Shown: positions 8,414 to 18,056 of the stretch, in pieces | Numbering within the stretch: the stretch's first letter is position 1 | How the letters are laid out: every line of letters begins with the position of its first letter | Origin: Clostridium sp. | GTDB taxonomy: Bacteria; Bacillota; Clostridia; Acetivibrionales; Acetivibrionaceae | NCBI GenBank assembly: GCA_012517995.1 | Contig: JAAYTS010000144.1 | Coordinates: forward strand, 1-64,000 | Length of the DNA: 64,000 nt | Direction: 5' to 3' | Made by a program: the position numbers and the translations under genes | The notes under the pieces: generated by a model | Told to the model about the DNA's origin: nothing | The model's input: the letters and a program-made list of their open reading frames with translations, nothing else | Database searches by the model: none

Positions 8414-10480
8414 TTAATTTAAACTTAATATATTTATTTTTTCCCCAAATTCATTTATTATCTTCTTTTTTAATAAAAAATGTTCTTTCATGGTAAAATC
8501 CTGGTCTTTTTTGATTAGGTCTAAAGCAGCAGTCTGGGCCTTTTTTAAAATATCCATATCATTATATAGATTAGCTATTTTAAGTTGAGGAATTCCATGT
8601 TGCCTAGTACCAAAAAATTCTCCAGGCCCTCTTATTTCCAAATCTTTTCGAGATATTATATAACCATCACTATTTTTCTCCATTACCTTCATTCTTTCCT
8701 TTGCAACTTTATTTTTTCCCTCATTGTATAAAATACAATATGACTTGTGTACACTACGTCCCACCCTGCCTCTTAGTTGATGAAGCTGGGATAGGCCAAA
8801 TCTTTCAGAATTTTCAATAACCATTACTGCTGCATTAGGAACATTCACTCCAACTTCAATAACAGTTGTAGAAACCAATATATCAATTTCTCCTTTTAAA
8901 AAGCTCTCCATCACATTCTCTTTGTCTTTTCCACTCATTTTTCCATGAATAAGCCCTACATTCAAATCCTTAAAATCATCTTTTTTGATTTTTTCTGCCA
9001 GTTTTTCTGCTGATTTTAAATCAACTGAATCAGATTCTTCAATTAAAGGACAAACTATATAAACTTGTCTTCCTTCTAAAACTTTTTTTCTTATAAAATT
9101 ATTTATCCTCTTCCTCATGCTATTATCCACAACATAGGTTTCAACAGGTTTTCTTCCTGGAGGCAGCTCATCTATAATAGATATATCCAAATCCCCGTAT
9201 AAAATAAGTGCTAAAGTTCTTGGTATGGGTGTGGCTGTCATTACAATCATATCCGGATTGTTTCCTTTATTTGAAAGCACAGCCCTTTGCCTTACACCAA
9301 AACGGTGCTGTTCATCTGTTATAACAAGTCCTAATCTTAAAAATTTTACACTGTCCTGTATAATAGCATGAGTTCCTATAACCACATCTGTCTTTCCCTC
9401 TTCAATATCTTTTAAAATGTTTTTTTTCTCTTTTGCGGTTTGGCTTCCCACCAGTAAATCAACCTTTATTCCTTCTTTTAAAAACAAACTATGTATAGTT
9501 TCAAAATGCTGCCTTGCCAATATTTCTGTAGGCACCATCAAAGCTCCCTGGTACCCATTTATTACTGCTTTATATAGAGCAATAATGGCAACAATGGTTT
9601 TGCCTGAACCTACATCTCCCTGGACAAGTCTATTCATCACTTTGTCACTTTCCATATCCTTTTCTATTTCATCAAAAACTTTTCTTTGAGCATTTGTAAG
9701 ATTAAAGCCTATATTTTTAATAAATTCTTCAATTTTTTCCCTGTTCTTTTGGAATTTAATTGCTTTTTTATTTTTCCTCAATGTGTTTTTTACAGACAAA
9801 AGCGCAAGCTGCAGCAAAAAAAGCTCTTCAAACACCAGACGGTATCGGGCTTTTATAAAATCATCATTACTTTTTGGAAAATGAATGTTAGAAATAGAAT
9901 AATCTAAACCTAAAAGACTATATTCTTTTTTAATCCACTCTGGAAGTACTTCTTCAAATTTTCCGTCAGTTAATTCTAAAGCAGCTTTAATTGAAGAACG
10001 TATAATATTTTGGGTTAACCCCTTTGTGGATGGATAAACAGGCACAATTCCCATTAACTTGTCTTTTTTATCTTCTCTTTCATAAATAGCATTTTGAATT
10101 TCAAGACTATTGAATTTTCGGGAAATCATACCATAGAAAATATATTTATCTCCCATCTTAAAGACATTCTTTATAAAATGTTGATTGTACCAAACCGCTG
10201 TAATTTTTCCTGTATCATCTTTTACACTAACCTCATAAATACTAAGACCTTTTCTAATATGCTTTTCTCTTACCCTTGAATCTATAACACCTATAAAAGC
10301 ACACTTTTCCCCATCTTCCAATTGGGCAATTTTTTTAATACGGCTTCTGTCCTCATAATCCCTAGGGTAATAAAATATTAAATCTCCAACATTAAAAATA
10401 CCCAATTTATTAAAAAGCCCTGCACGTTTAGCTCCTATTCCTTTAACAGCAGTTATACACTTATTTAATATATCATTCAT
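8414..10480 (-). CDS. recG: ATP-dependent DNA helicase RecG
   Basis: LVQGDVGSGKTIVAIIALYKA, ITDEQHRFGVRQR, MTATPIPRTLAL, LHQLRGRVGRS. Confidence 0.97.
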   Translation of the reverse strand: MNDILNKCITAVKGIGAKRAGLFNKLGIFNVGDLIFYYPRDYEDRSRIKKIAQLEDGEKCAFIGVIDSRVREKHIRKGLSIYEVSVKDDTGKITAVWYNQHFIKNVFKMGDKYIFYGMISRKFNSLEIQNAIYEREDKKDKLMGIVPVYPSTKGLTQNIIRSSIKAALELTDGKFEEVLPEWIKKEYSLLGLDYSISNIHFPKSNDDFIKARYRLVFEELFLLQLALLSVKNTLRKNKKAIKFQKNREKIEEFIKNIGFNLTNAQRKVFDEIEKDMESDKVMNRLVQGDVGSGKTIVAIIALYKAVINGYQGALMVPTEILARQHFETIHSLFLKEGIKVDLLVGSQTAKEKKNILKDIEEGKTDVVIGTHAIIQDSVKFLRLGLVITDEQHRFGVRQRAVLSNKGNNPDMIVMTATPIPRTLALILYGDLDISIIDELPPGRKPVETYVVDNSMRKRINNFIRKKVLEGRQVYIVCPLIEESDSVDLKSAEKLAEKIKKDDFKDLNVGLIHGKMSGKDKENVMESFLKGEIDILVSTTVIEVGVNVPNAAVMVIENSERFGLSQLHQLRGRVGRSVHKSYCILYNEGKNKVAKERMKVMEKNSDGYIISRKDLEIRGPGEFFGTRQHGIPQLKIANLYNDMDILKKAQTAALDLIKKDQDFTMKEHFLLKKKIINEFGEKINILSLN

Positions 10481-10757
10481 AGCTTCTCACATACCTTAAT
10501 TTTTAACTATAATTATAATATATTAAGTGCACAGCTGCAAAGATTCAATTTGAATTTAAAGGATCTACAGGTTCTTGTTTATCAATAAATACTACATATC
10601 CCAGCACAAATACTTTATGTTTTTCAATAAAATAAACCAAATTTTTTTAAAAAAGCTTGCGGTAAAACTAAAGTATGTGTTAAAATAGGTGTTGGTTTAA
10701 TTAAAAATAAAATTGTTTATAAATATTTCTCCAGATTAAAAGGAGGTGTAAATATAA

Positions 10758-10946
10758 ATGGCTAGATGTGAAATCTGCAGCAAAGGAAAACTTTTTGGTT
10801 CAAATGTCAGTCACTCTAACAGAAAGTCTAACAGAGCTTGGAAACCAAACATAAGAAAAATAAAAATTGTTGATAAGGGTACTTCAAAGACAATAAATAT
10901 ATGTGCTAAATGTTTGCGTTCAAACAAGGTTACAAGAGCCGTATAG
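10758..10946 (+). CDS. rpmB: Ribosomal protein bL28
   Basis: MARCEICSKGKLFGSNVSHSNRKSNRAWKPNIRKIKI; strong SD aaaggaggtg. Confidence 0.96.
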   Translation: MARCEICSKGKLFGSNVSHSNRKSNRAWKPNIRKIKIVDKGTSKTINICAKCLRSNKVTRAV

Positions 10947-10993
10947 TATTGGTGTTAAAATCCCAAATCAACAAACATATAATTTTTTGATTT

Positions 10994-11030
10994 AAAAAAG
11001 TGTATCCTTTTTAAGTGATACACTTTTTTA
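10994..11030 (+). terminator. Intrinsic terminator after rpmB
   Basis: aaaaaagtgtatc ctttttaa gtgatacactttttt. Confidence 0.85.
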
Positions 11031-11054
11031 AGTTGTAATTTGCCAATAATCAAA

Positions 11055-11126
11055 TCAGTCCATTTTAAATACCCGCTTAATAATGCTGCCAAGAAACTTC
11101 GGCATTTTTACCACTAATATCTTCAT
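11055..11126 (-). CDS. spoVM: SpoVM-like stage V sporulation peptide (23 aa), absent from the ORF track
   Basis: Translation MKILVVKMPKFLGSIIKRVFKMD* resembles B. subtilis SpoVM, recalled as MKFYTIKLPKFLGGIVRAML...; strong SD AGGAGGAG just upstream; next to rpmB as in Firmicutes. Confidence 0.88.
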   Translation of the reverse strand: MKILVVKMPKFLGSIIKRVFKMD

Positions 11127-11223
11127 ACGCCACTCCTCCTAGCATAGGAATTTAAACTCATCACTACATATTATACAAAAAAGCCTCTTTTTGTGATTCT
11201 CCTGTACACACTCAAATTAATAA

Positions 11224-12969
11224 TTAAGGTACCGGAATAAATTTATTTTTGTCTTTAACAGCTAGTTTAACACAATTTCTACCTGCCTCTTTTGCACGGT
11301 ACAATGCATCATCTGCCGTCTTTATCAATTCCGATTGTGTAGAGGCAAAATACGGGTAGCAAGAAATACCAAAACTTACAGTAACAGAAGCAGATACTAA
11401 TTCATCTTTGATGGTGGTTTCTTCCAGTTTCTGTCTAAGACTTTCAACTTTTTCTGCAGCTCTTTCTATATCTGTTTTAGGAAATAATATTATAAATTCT
11501 TCTCCTCCAAATCTTGCAAAAATATCCCCGCTTCTTAAAGAGTTTTTTATAACAGCTGCAATATGCTTTAAAACTTTATCTCCAAATAAATGCCCATAAG
11601 TATCATTGAATTTTTTAAAATGATCTATATCAAAAATTGCAAGAGAAAGTGGGTAATTATTTCTCTTAGCACTTTCAAACTCTTCTTCAAGTTTTTCCTG
11701 AAAGGAAAGTCTGTTGTATATTTTTGTTAAATTATCAAAGGTTGCTATCTCATTCATTCGTTCATATAATGCTGCATTTTCCATTGCAATTCCCACTTGT
11801 CTTCCAATAACATTCATAAGTCTTAAATTATTATTATCAAAAGCATTTGCTAATTTATGTTCAATCAGAACAAGACCTATCTTCTCAGCTTCTGTAATTT
11901 GCTGGGTTTTTTCAAATTTCTTTGGTCTAGTGATAAGGGGGATACACATTAATGAATTAATACCCCTATTTTCAACAAAGGGAAATTCTTTTGGGTTAAC
12001 AAAGTTTTCAATTAAAGGTTCGCCACTATTAAGTGAACCTAATAAAATCTCACAATTAATATTGTCGTTTATAATTATAAGTTCTTTTTGGTCACTTATG
12101 TTTGTAGTGTGGATTTTAAATATATTTTTCTTTTCATCATACATCAAAATGGTAGAATATTTTACACCCATAACACCTATAATTATGTCATTAACATTTT
12201 GTAAAAGTTTTTGTATATCAAAAATAGAATTTATAACCTCTGAAATCTGCTGTACAGTATATAATTCCGCTAAACTCTCGGTAAGTTTTCTATTTGTATC
12301 TTCCATCTTTAAATTTGTATCTCTTAATTTATCATTTTGAATTTTTATTTCTTTTTGTGCATCTTCTAACTGCCTATATCTATTGGTAAGTTCAGAAAGC
12401 AACATTTTGTTTTGCTGCTGGCTTTCATAATTATCTTCATGTATTTTCCCACAGAGTTCTGAAAATATCAGTAGCATAGCATGTAAAAAAACTATTGTGG
12501 AGATATAAAAATAGATTCCTCCAATTCCAATTTGGGGATTAGAATATATTTTTATTCCTTGAAATATAATGGACAATATTAAAGAAAAGATTAGAAAGTG
12601 TCTGACTCTTCCTTTTCCTTTTTCTAAAGTTATTATAAGAATAGGAAATACAAGCAATATATAAACCCACTGTTGAAAACCAATAATAATCACTGAAAAT
12701 AAAATATATGCAATTTCTATCAGCCTCAATAAATTATACATAGGTTTATTGTAAAACAAATCTTTTTTTAAAAGATATATTTTAAATAGATTAAATGCTA
12801 ATATAAAAATTAAAAAAACAATAGCGCAATTTGTGCATATTTTGTCGAAAATAACCAAGTTTAGATTTTCTAAGAAATTATCTCTAATTAGCATTTGAAC
12901 AAATGCAAGTAAAATAAATATCCATGTTAAATTAACATACACCTGTTCATATTTGTTGATTTTGTTCAT
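11224..12969 (-). CDS. Membrane diguanylate cyclase with GAF domain
   Basis: Multiple N-terminal TMs, GAF-like middle, FDNLTKIYNRLSFQEKL ... FARFGGEEFIILFP. Confidence 0.9.
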   Translation of the reverse strand: MNKINKYEQVYVNLTWIFILLAFVQMLIRDNFLENLNLVIFDKICTNCAIVFLIFILAFNLFKIYLLKKDLFYNKPMYNLLRLIEIAYILFSVIIIGFQQWVYILLVFPILIITLEKGKGRVRHFLIFSLILSIIFQGIKIYSNPQIGIGGIYFYISTIVFLHAMLLIFSELCGKIHEDNYESQQQNKMLLSELTNRYRQLEDAQKEIKIQNDKLRDTNLKMEDTNRKLTESLAELYTVQQISEVINSIFDIQKLLQNVNDIIIGVMGVKYSTILMYDEKKNIFKIHTTNISDQKELIIINDNINCEILLGSLNSGEPLIENFVNPKEFPFVENRGINSLMCIPLITRPKKFEKTQQITEAEKIGLVLIEHKLANAFDNNNLRLMNVIGRQVGIAMENAALYERMNEIATFDNLTKIYNRLSFQEKLEEEFESAKRNNYPLSLAIFDIDHFKKFNDTYGHLFGDKVLKHIAAVIKNSLRSGDIFARFGGEEFIILFPKTDIERAAEKVESLRQKLEETTIKDELVSASVTVSFGISCYPYFASTQSELIKTADDALYRAKEAGRNCVKLAVKDKNKFIPVP

Positions 12970-13040
12970 GTATACACATCCTTGTACAAGACTTAAAACA
13001 CATAAATAAAATGTTTTTTTAAAAATTTAGTGTAAATACT

Positions 13041-13691
13041 TTATTGAATTTTTTGTTCCTGCCCCTGACCATAATTACAATACTTTAAAATATTACAGTT
13101 TTTACAATCTGGCTTCCTTGCCTTGCACACATTACGACCATGAAATACCAACTGATGAGAGAATTTTGTCCAACTTTCTTTAGGTACAATTTTCATTAAA
13201 TCAAATTCAATTTTTTCCGGATTGTCACTGCTGCTAAGTCCTATTCTGTTGCTTAATCTCTTTGCATGAGTATCCACAACAATAGACGGAATTCCAAATA
13301 TATTTCCTAAAACAACATTTGCAGTTTTCCGTCCCACCCCTGGAAGTTTTAATAAATCTTCTAAATTATCTGGCACTTGACCATTATGATTTTCTATTAA
13401 AATCCTACAGGTCTCCTTAATGTTTTTTGCCTTATTTCTAAAAAAACCTGTGGACCTTATATCATTCTCCAGTTCTTTTAAATCCGCATTAGCAAAATCA
13501 TATACACTTTTATATTTTTTATATAATTTTTCAGTTACAATATTTACCCTTTCATCTGTACACTGTGCTGCTAATTGGGTAGATATTAAAAGCTCTAAAG
13601 GATTTTTATAATCTAACGTACATTTCGCCTCTTCATAATCATTATCGAATATTTGCAATATTTTTTTTACTATTTTTTTCTTGTCCACCAT
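13041..13691 (-). CDS. nth: Endonuclease III
   Basis: LLISTQLAAQCTDERVN, LPGVGRKTANVVLGN, VDTHAKRLSNRIGL, C-x6-C-x2-C-x5-C Fe-S cluster. Confidence 0.96.
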   Translation of the reverse strand: MVDKKKIVKKILQIFDNDYEEAKCTLDYKNPLELLISTQLAAQCTDERVNIVTEKLYKKYKSVYDFANADLKELENDIRSTGFFRNKAKNIKETCRILIENHNGQVPDNLEDLLKLPGVGRKTANVVLGNIFGIPSIVVDTHAKRLSNRIGLSSSDNPEKIEFDLMKIVPKESWTKFSHQLVFHGRNVCKARKPDCKNCNILKYCNYGQGQEQKIQ

Positions 13692-13748
13692 AATTTCTCC
13701 TTATATGTTATAACACATCATTGTCAAAGTAATATTTCCCCATTTTAG

Positions 13749-15221
13749 CTAGATGCATTTCTCTTTTTTAATAACCTTTTCATATAGTTCCATATACTTT
13801 TTAGCAGACCTATCCCAGGAAAAATCCATTCTCATAGCATTCTTTACCAGCCTATTCCACTCTTCTTTATTTTCATTATAAAATATTATACTTCTTTTAA
13901 TTGTACTCATCATATCTTCTGCACAAAACTCTTTAAATGAAAAACCATTGCCCTTTTCTTCATTCTTTTCAATATCAAATACCGTCTCAGCCAATCCCCC
14001 TGTTTCCCTTACTATTGGAATTGTGCCATATCTAAAGCTTATCATCTGACCTAAACCACAGGGCTCAAAACGTGAAGGCATTAAGAAAAAGTCGCTGGCA
14101 GCATAAATTTTATGTGCTAAAGAAATATTAAAGCCTGTGTACACTGCCATTTTCTCCGGATATTTTTCTTTTAGTTCCATAAAACCCTTCTCGTAGCATT
14201 TTTCTCCCGAACCAAGAATTATAAATTGCAGTTCATTTTCCATCATTTCATCAATTTTGTCCATTACCAAATCCAATCCCTTTTGATGAGCCATTCTTGA
14301 AATTAAACTAATTACAGGGACATCCTTTCTTGGCAGTCCTAACTCTTTTTGCAGTGCATATTTATTCTCTTTTTTGTAATTTATGGTGCTTTCATTATAA
14401 TTTTTATAAATATATTTATCTGTTTCAGGATTAAAAATTTCATAATCTATTCCATTTAAAATTCCAAAAAGATCCCTTTCCCTGCTTTTTAACAACCCCT
14501 CAAGTCTTTCACCATATTCATGGGTCTGAATCTCTTTAGAATATGTTTCACTTACAGTGTTTATAGCATCTGCATACACCAATCCTGTTTTTATAAAATT
14601 AAACATACCATAAAATTCAGTTTTTTCTGGTACAAACAACTCCTCTGACATTCCAAACAAAGTTAAAGTTTTCTTTGTGAAATTGCCCATGTATTCAAGA
14701 TTATGAATTGTAAACAGTGTCTTTATATCTTTATAAAATGCATTTTCTTTATATTTTTCATTTAAAAGCATACATATAGGACCTGTATGCCAATCGTTAC
14801 AATGTATTATATCAGGTTTAAAATCAATTTCAGGCAGCATTTCCAAAATAGCTTTGCAAAAAAAGGCAAAACGATATTCATCGTCATAATAACTATATAC
14901 ATTCTGCCTGTTAAAATAGTGATGATTGTCTACAAAATAAACAGGAATAACTTTATTTTCATTGCCATTTTTAAATCTGATTTTCCCCTCTTTTATAATA
15001 CAAGTTTCCAGCCTTGGACCAATCTCAACGGGAAAATCTTTAATATATTTCATCTCTGATTCTATGTTTTTATATCGGGGCATGGCAATCCTTACATCAC
15101 AACCCATTTGAAGCAGGGATTTAGGCAAAGAACCTGCCACATCTGCCAATCCTCCCACTTTTGCAAAAGGAAAAACTTCCGCTGAAACAAATAAAATTTT
15201 TTTCTTTTTTCTCCGTCCCAT
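13749..15221 (-). CDS. glgA: Glycogen synthase (ADP-glucose)
   Basis: KILFVSAEVFPFAKVGGLADVAGSLPK, HCNDWHTG, MPSRFEPCGLGQMISFRYGTIPIVRETGGL. Confidence 0.95.
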   Translation of the reverse strand: MGRRKKKKILFVSAEVFPFAKVGGLADVAGSLPKSLLQMGCDVRIAMPRYKNIESEMKYIKDFPVEIGPRLETCIIKEGKIRFKNGNENKVIPVYFVDNHHYFNRQNVYSYYDDEYRFAFFCKAILEMLPEIDFKPDIIHCNDWHTGPICMLLNEKYKENAFYKDIKTLFTIHNLEYMGNFTKKTLTLFGMSEELFVPEKTEFYGMFNFIKTGLVYADAINTVSETYSKEIQTHEYGERLEGLLKSRERDLFGILNGIDYEIFNPETDKYIYKNYNESTINYKKENKYALQKELGLPRKDVPVISLISRMAHQKGLDLVMDKIDEMMENELQFIILGSGEKCYEKGFMELKEKYPEKMAVYTGFNISLAHKIYAASDFFLMPSRFEPCGLGQMISFRYGTIPIVRETGGLAETVFDIEKNEEKGNGFSFKEFCAEDMMSTIKRSIIFYNENKEEWNRLVKNAMRMDFSWDRSAKKYMELYEKVIKKEKCI

Positions 15222-15314
15222 TATTTACCTCCATTATGCCTTTCTTAAACGTACACTTTATTTATTTTTAAATAATCTCTCCAAAAATAATATCCCTAAT
15301 TTAAACATATGTCA

Positions 15315-16307
15315 CTATTCAAATAAATTATCATAATTTAAATGCACTTTCAATATTTTTTCACTATTGTTTTCACGTTTTTTTACGGTATTGTCATATT
15401 GAATTTTTTTCTCACTATCCATTAAAAATAAAAACATATCTACTATATCAGGATCAAATTGAGTCCCTTTACACCTTTCTAACTCTTTCATAGCAGCTTC
15501 CACTTGCATCCCTTTTCTGTAAGGTCTGTCACTTGTCATTGCATCAAAAGCATCTGCCACACACATTATTCTTCCAAAAATACATATTTCATTTCCCTTT
15601 AATCCATATGGATATCCTTTTCCATCATATCTCTCGTGATGCTGCAATATCCCATTTAATGCTTTGCTTAAAAACTTAACATCTTTTAAAATATTATATG
15701 CAATTTCCGGGTGCTTCTTTATTTCTTTAAATTCCTCCTCAGTTAAACTGCCATTTTTATTTAATATATTAGTTGACACACCTATTTTACCTATATCATG
15801 AAGTATAGCCGCATATCTTAAATCTTCAATCTCTTCATTACTTAATCCTAGTACCCTGGCAACTTCGCAGGATATTTCCATAACTCTTTGGCAATGTCCT
15901 CTTGTATATGCATCCATTGCCTCAATGGAATTTGCCAACGACATTACCGTTTGAAGGTATCCATACTGCATCTCATCAAAAAGCTTTTTTAATTCAGCAT
16001 TCTTTCCGTTAAGTTCTTTTTTAGTTTTATCTAATTCTTTAATATAGGCAGTTAAAGCTTCTTCCTTAATGTCGTATATTACATGGGGATTTTTTTTGTA
16101 TCCATTATTATTTTCCAACTTAGCAGACAATAGTGTAAAAAAAGCACTGGCTAAAACAGCAAACATTATGACAACGTATGCTAGTTCTGAAGTTTTTATA
16201 AATCTTACTAATGCATATGCTAAAGCTAAACCCATTAAGGCATACTTTGCATATTCTATAGACCTGTTTTTCATGAATTGCCTCCCAATAAAAGATAATA
16301 GTACCAA
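15315..16307 (-). CDS. HD-GYP domain protein (putative c-di-GMP phosphodiesterase) with N-terminal TM region
   Basis: LHDIGKIGVSTNILNK, HHERYDGKGYPYGLKG, DAFDAMTSDRPYRKGM. Confidence 0.9.
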   Translation of the reverse strand: MVLLSFIGRQFMKNRSIEYAKYALMGLALAYALVRFIKTSELAYVVIMFAVLASAFFTLLSAKLENNNGYKKNPHVIYDIKEEALTAYIKELDKTKKELNGKNAELKKLFDEMQYGYLQTVMSLANSIEAMDAYTRGHCQRVMEISCEVARVLGLSNEEIEDLRYAAILHDIGKIGVSTNILNKNGSLTEEEFKEIKKHPEIAYNILKDVKFLSKALNGILQHHERYDGKGYPYGLKGNEICIFGRIMCVADAFDAMTSDRPYRKGMQVEAAMKELERCKGTQFDPDIVDMFLFLMDSEKKIQYDNTVKKRENNSEKILKVHLNYDNLFE

Positions 16308-16415
16308 GATAATAGAGTCAGATATGAATATTGTAAATAATATTGTAAAGATTATAATATATATATTCTATAAATTTTCTTAAAATCCTTCTCTATAAAT
16401 AATTGATTATAAAGA

Positions 16416-16458
16416 AAAGTCCCCTCTATCTCGTAAAATAGAGGGGGCGCTTTTATAA
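16416..16458 (-). terminator. Intrinsic terminator of htrA
   Basis: Minus-strand CCCCCTCTATTTTACGAGATAGAGGGGACTTTTC. Confidence 0.7.
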
Positions 16459-16501
16459 AACAAAGCAGAATATGTGCTAAAAGGCTTAATATCTAATTAA
16501 T

Positions 16502-17914
16502 TTATTTTTCCTCACCTATTTCTAACTCTAGTTCTATTGTTTTACCTTCCCTGTACACTTCAACTTTAACAATGTCACCTGGTTTATGCTTATCTCTCTC
16601 ATTATTTAATTCTTCCAAACTCTTAACCCGCACTCCGTTAAATTTAGTAATTATGTCCATTCTCTTTATTCCAGCTTTATGAGCTGCACTGTATAGGGCA
16701 ACTTCATCTACTAAAACTCCCATTGGTAAGTTGTTTCTCTTTGCAATTTCTTCTGTAAATCTGGTTTCAACTGTAATTCCTATTAATGGTCTTCCTTTTA
16801 CATAATTAAATTCAATAAGGCTGTCTGTGATTTCTTTAGCTTTATTTATTGGTATCGCAAATCCTAAGCCTTCATAATCAAATCCACCTATTTTTGCCGT
16901 ATTTACCCCTATAAGCTGACCCTTTGAGTTTACAAGTGCTCCACCACTATTACCAGGATTAATAGAGGCATCTGTCTGTATAAGTTTCATATATCTGTCA
17001 TCAGCAATAGGTATTGTCCTATTAAGCCCGCTTATTACTCCTACTGTAACAGAACCCATGTACTCCAATCCTCCAGGATTACCTATTGCAACTGCAAGTT
17101 CACCTACTTTTACTTCATCTGAATTACCAAATTCAACTGCAGGTAAATTATTCTTTTCAATTTTCAAAACAGCCAAATCTGTTTTGCTGTCTCTGCCTAC
17201 AACTTTTGCCGTGTAAGCTTTTTCTCTTTCATTTGGAAGAATAACTTCTATTCTAGCACCCTGGGCAATGTCATTTGATGTACCAACTAAAGCACTTTCT
17301 ATAACATGGTTGTTTGTCATTATATAGCCATCGCTTCCAATTATGATACCTGAACCCTGTTCTGAAGTTTCCCTTGTGCCAAAGAACCAAAAATCACTTT
17401 CCAGCTTTTGTGCAGTTACGCTAATACCCACAACTGAAGGTCCTACTTTTTCTGCTATGGCAACAACAGGCGAATCAGCACTTTCTACAACAACCTTTCT
17501 ATAATAATCAGATTCTAATCCGTTCAAATCTAAATTAGCTGCCTTTTGGGCTGTGGTATCATCGTTGCCAAAAATAGAATCTATAGTTGGCTGTGGCTTC
17601 TGATTTAAAAACTGTGTAAATACAAAACCTGACACCACTCCTCCAAGAAGAGAACTAATTATGGCAACAATAACCATTTGCATTAAAACAGGGTTTTTCT
17701 TTTTCTTAGGTTTAGAATAACTTTCACTATAAAAAGACGATTCTTTTAAATGTTTTTCTGTGTTGTAATGGTCATAGTTTTCAATTTCGTCATAATTTTT
17801 AATTTCATCATATTCTTCTTTTCTTTCTTCTAGATAGCCTTCATTCCCATAAAAATTTTCATTATTCTCTCCGATATTTTCAAATTCATCATTGTGCTTG
17901 TTATAATCATCCAT
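16502..17914 (-). CDS. HtrA/DegP-like membrane-anchored serine protease with PDZ domain
   Basis: GSGIIIGSDGYIMTNNHVI, DLAVLKIE, GNSGGALVNSKGQLIGVNTA; PDZ at C-terminus. Confidence 0.95.
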   Translation of the reverse strand: MDDYNKHNDEFENIGENNENFYGNEGYLEERKEEYDEIKNYDEIENYDHYNTEKHLKESSFYSESYSKPKKKKNPVLMQMVIVAIISSLLGGVVSGFVFTQFLNQKPQPTIDSIFGNDDTTAQKAANLDLNGLESDYYRKVVVESADSPVVAIAEKVGPSVVGISVTAQKLESDFWFFGTRETSEQGSGIIIGSDGYIMTNNHVIESALVGTSNDIAQGARIEVILPNEREKAYTAKVVGRDSKTDLAVLKIEKNNLPAVEFGNSDEVKVGELAVAIGNPGGLEYMGSVTVGVISGLNRTIPIADDRYMKLIQTDASINPGNSGGALVNSKGQLIGVNTAKIGGFDYEGLGFAIPINKAKEITDSLIEFNYVKGRPLIGITVETRFTEEIAKRNNLPMGVLVDEVALYSAAHKAGIKRMDIITKFNGVRVKSLEELNNERDKHKPGDIVKVEVYREGKTIELELEIGEEK

Positions 17915-18056
17915 AATTAACACTCCTTTCATAATATAATTATAAATCAATTAACTTTGCTAATTATATTCTATAAAAGGAATTTTAAAAAGCTATGAAT
18001 AAACTGTTAATAATAATCAACAATTTGAAAACTTAAATAATGATTTGGTATTAAAT

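Noticed and set aside
11714-12340. 208-aa plus-strand ORF opposite the GGDEF gene
   Set aside because: Antisense to a clear GAF-GGDEF protein; low-complexity hydrophobic shadow ORF.
17752-17870. Repetitive acidic N-terminus of HtrA (EEYDEIKNYDEIENYDHYN) as a repeat element
   Set aside because: Ordinary variable cytoplasmic tail of HtrA-like proteases; no DNA-level tandem repeat of note.
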